Origin: Tanypteryx hageni
Taxonomy: Eukaryota > Arthropoda > Insecta > Odonata > Petaluridae
Direction: 5' to 3'
DNA: 64,000 nt
Assembly: GCA_028673005.1 (NCBI GenBank)
Contig: CM054118.1
Location: forward strand, 84,011,855-84,075,854
The position numbers and the translations under genes were made by a program. The notes below the pieces were generated by a model. The model was not told the origin of the DNA and did not search any database. It saw nothing but the letters and a program-made list of their open reading frames with translations. Positions 63,151 through 64,000 of this stretch are shown here, piece by piece (positions within the stretch are counted from its first letter, which is position 1; each line of letters starts with the position of its first letter).

Positions 63151-63370
63151 GCAGGCACAGTGCACTCTATTCAGGTAGGGAACATTCTCCATACTTTTTA
63201 CAATAAAAACAAAAAAATCTTTTAAAATAGCTAATGCTTTTTTATTTGAAACCAAATTGCAGGCACAGTACACACTACTCAGGTAAGGAACACTTACCAT
63301 TTATTGTGACACTACTTACAAAAAATAATTCTTTTAAAATAACAACGGCGGTTTTTTATAAAATCAAATT
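63151..63370. repeat. About 110-bp imperfect tandem duplication
   Basis: Both units start GCAGGCACAGT (63151 and 63259). They continue with CAGGTA(G/A)GGAACA, an AT-rich part containing TCTTTTAAAATA, and end AA(C/T)CAAATT. They adjoin the 40-bp repeat and share its CACAGTGCACTCT motif. Confidence 0.8.
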
Positions 63371-63448
63371 AAATCCAACGGATACTAGATTCAACTATTA
63401 AAAATTTTTAATAACAGCATTAAAAAATTGAAGTAATATCTAACCAAA

Positions 63449-63922
63449 CTACACCACGGAAAGAACTCGATTGAAATGTTCTCCTGAATTTTTGAGAAAA
63501 ATACACATTGCAGTATTTTTAAGATAACATCCTGATTTTTCTGTTCCTAATTGGTGTATAGAATTATAGAAGTACCACTGTGGCTTAGATTTTGATCCCG
63601 ATGAGCGATAATGAACTGCGATCTGAGTATTCAGTAGTGTCACTAATGCCAACAGTTCTACTTCCGTTCCCCGTACTTTTTCTCTTTCCATTTTTGTTTC
63701 TGCAAGGTATTCGTGGATGCTGTTTCCAATAATGTTTTCAAATGCCTTTTTATACTTCTTGTTCTTTAAAATGACCAATGCTCCAGTACGCAGCTTTCTG
63801 TGATGTTCTTCTGTAAGAGTAAGCTCTTCACTTAAAGCCCGAAAGAGACAATTTCCATCCCCACGAATTTCGTCAATTTTTTTGTTTTCCCAGGTTGTCA
63901 GCCTTATGACGCAATTCCTCAT
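63449..63922 (-). CDS. OTU-like cysteine protease domain protein (possibly pseudogene or partial)
   Basis: The frame gives 157 residues. RGDGNCLFRALSEEL at residues 20-34 is the OTU catalytic block, with Asp22 and the nucleophile Cys25. GTEVELLALVTLLNTQIAVH is the middle helix/strand, and GEHFN carries the likely catalytic His149 near the end. The length fits a single OTU domain; OTU proteins remove ubiquitin, but stand-alone relatives in invertebrate genomes are often linked to transposons. Upstream in another frame lies IPFRPITTEWRRQKCREL, which looks like the normal N-terminal extension. That extension ends in a stop, so there is either a frameshift near 63925-63945 or a missed splice. No promoter or terminal repeats were identified. 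Confidence 0.75.
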   Translation of the reverse strand: MRNCVIRLTTWENKKIDEIRGDGNCLFRALSEELTLTEEHHRKLRTGALVILKNKKYKKAFENIIGNSIHEYLAETKMEREKVRGTEVELLALVTLLNTQIAVHYRSSGSKSKPQWYFYNSIHQLGTEKSGCYLKNTAMCIFLKNSGEHFNRVLSVV

Positions 63923-64000
63923 TTGTTGATTATAGTTTAATATTCAACTCTCTGCATTTTTGTCTTCGCCATTCAGTTGTTATGGGTCTGAATGGAATAT

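Noticed and set aside
62997..63370. CRISPR-like array
   Set aside because: Only two adjacent 40-bp units with no spacers, in a eukaryotic context.

Overview
This window is a stretch of animal nuclear DNA, almost certainly from an arthropod and probably an insect. It is AT-rich and contains split coding exons with GT-AG junctions. It also holds many class II transposon relics, tRNA-derived SINE-like units and microsatellites. There are no operons, ribosome binding sites or CRISPR arrays. The only cellular gene I recognise confidently is a neuroligin on the minus strand. Its motifs fit the insect version of the family: [23 protein letters not shown] in place of the esterase nucleophile elbow, and LFHRAALLSGSALSSWAI.

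Five consecutive internal exons of that gene are visible in descending coordinates: 37676-37831, 20749-20949, 11631-12026, 6471-6620 and 5264-5538. They join in frame without a stop through four phase-1 introns of 16,726, 8,722, 5,010 and 932 bp. All five donors read GTGAG. The exons cover about 426 residues of the cholinesterase-like extracellular domain. The 5' exons (signal peptide, start of the fold) and 3' exons (transmembrane segment, PDZ-binding tail) were not found and probably lie outside the window.

The rest is intronic or flanking repeat DNA. From left to right it holds: a minisatellite split by a 5'-truncated LINE tail with a 10-bp target duplication (417-1330); a 324-bp hAT MITE (1708-2031); a tRNA-derived SINE (about 12355-12562); a 719-bp hAT-type element with a perfect 8-bp duplication (13759-14477); a decayed piggyBac element between TTAA sites (18280-20562); copy A of an unnamed repeat family (21677-22384); a GGAGGTGGAGGGGGAAGAT-type minisatellite (25160-25615); a deleted ZBED/Buster-like hAT (27773-29153); copy D of the unnamed family, inverted (32222-32510); a deleted mariner (32626-33369); copy B (34397-35294); and tRNA-like SINEs (36480-36860).

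Right of the first visible neuroligin exon, the DNA holds an insertion flanked by 16-bp direct repeats (38716-39014), several paired purine/pyrimidine blocks, a second piggyBac-like element (47675-49204), and a GTF2IRD2/ZBED-like hAT with perfect target duplications (54110-55673). These are followed by a fold-back repeat region (55736-57680), copy C (59261-60034), a broken BED-finger hAT gene (61699-62227), a short tandem satellite (62997-63370), and an OTU cysteine-protease-like reading frame (63449-63922).

I see no clear multi-gene novel system. The best leads are the four-copy repeat family that combines a tRNA-like segment with an RFX X-box-like palindrome, the recurring purine-to-pyrimidine switch modules, and the OTU gene next to an unusual 40-bp repeat.
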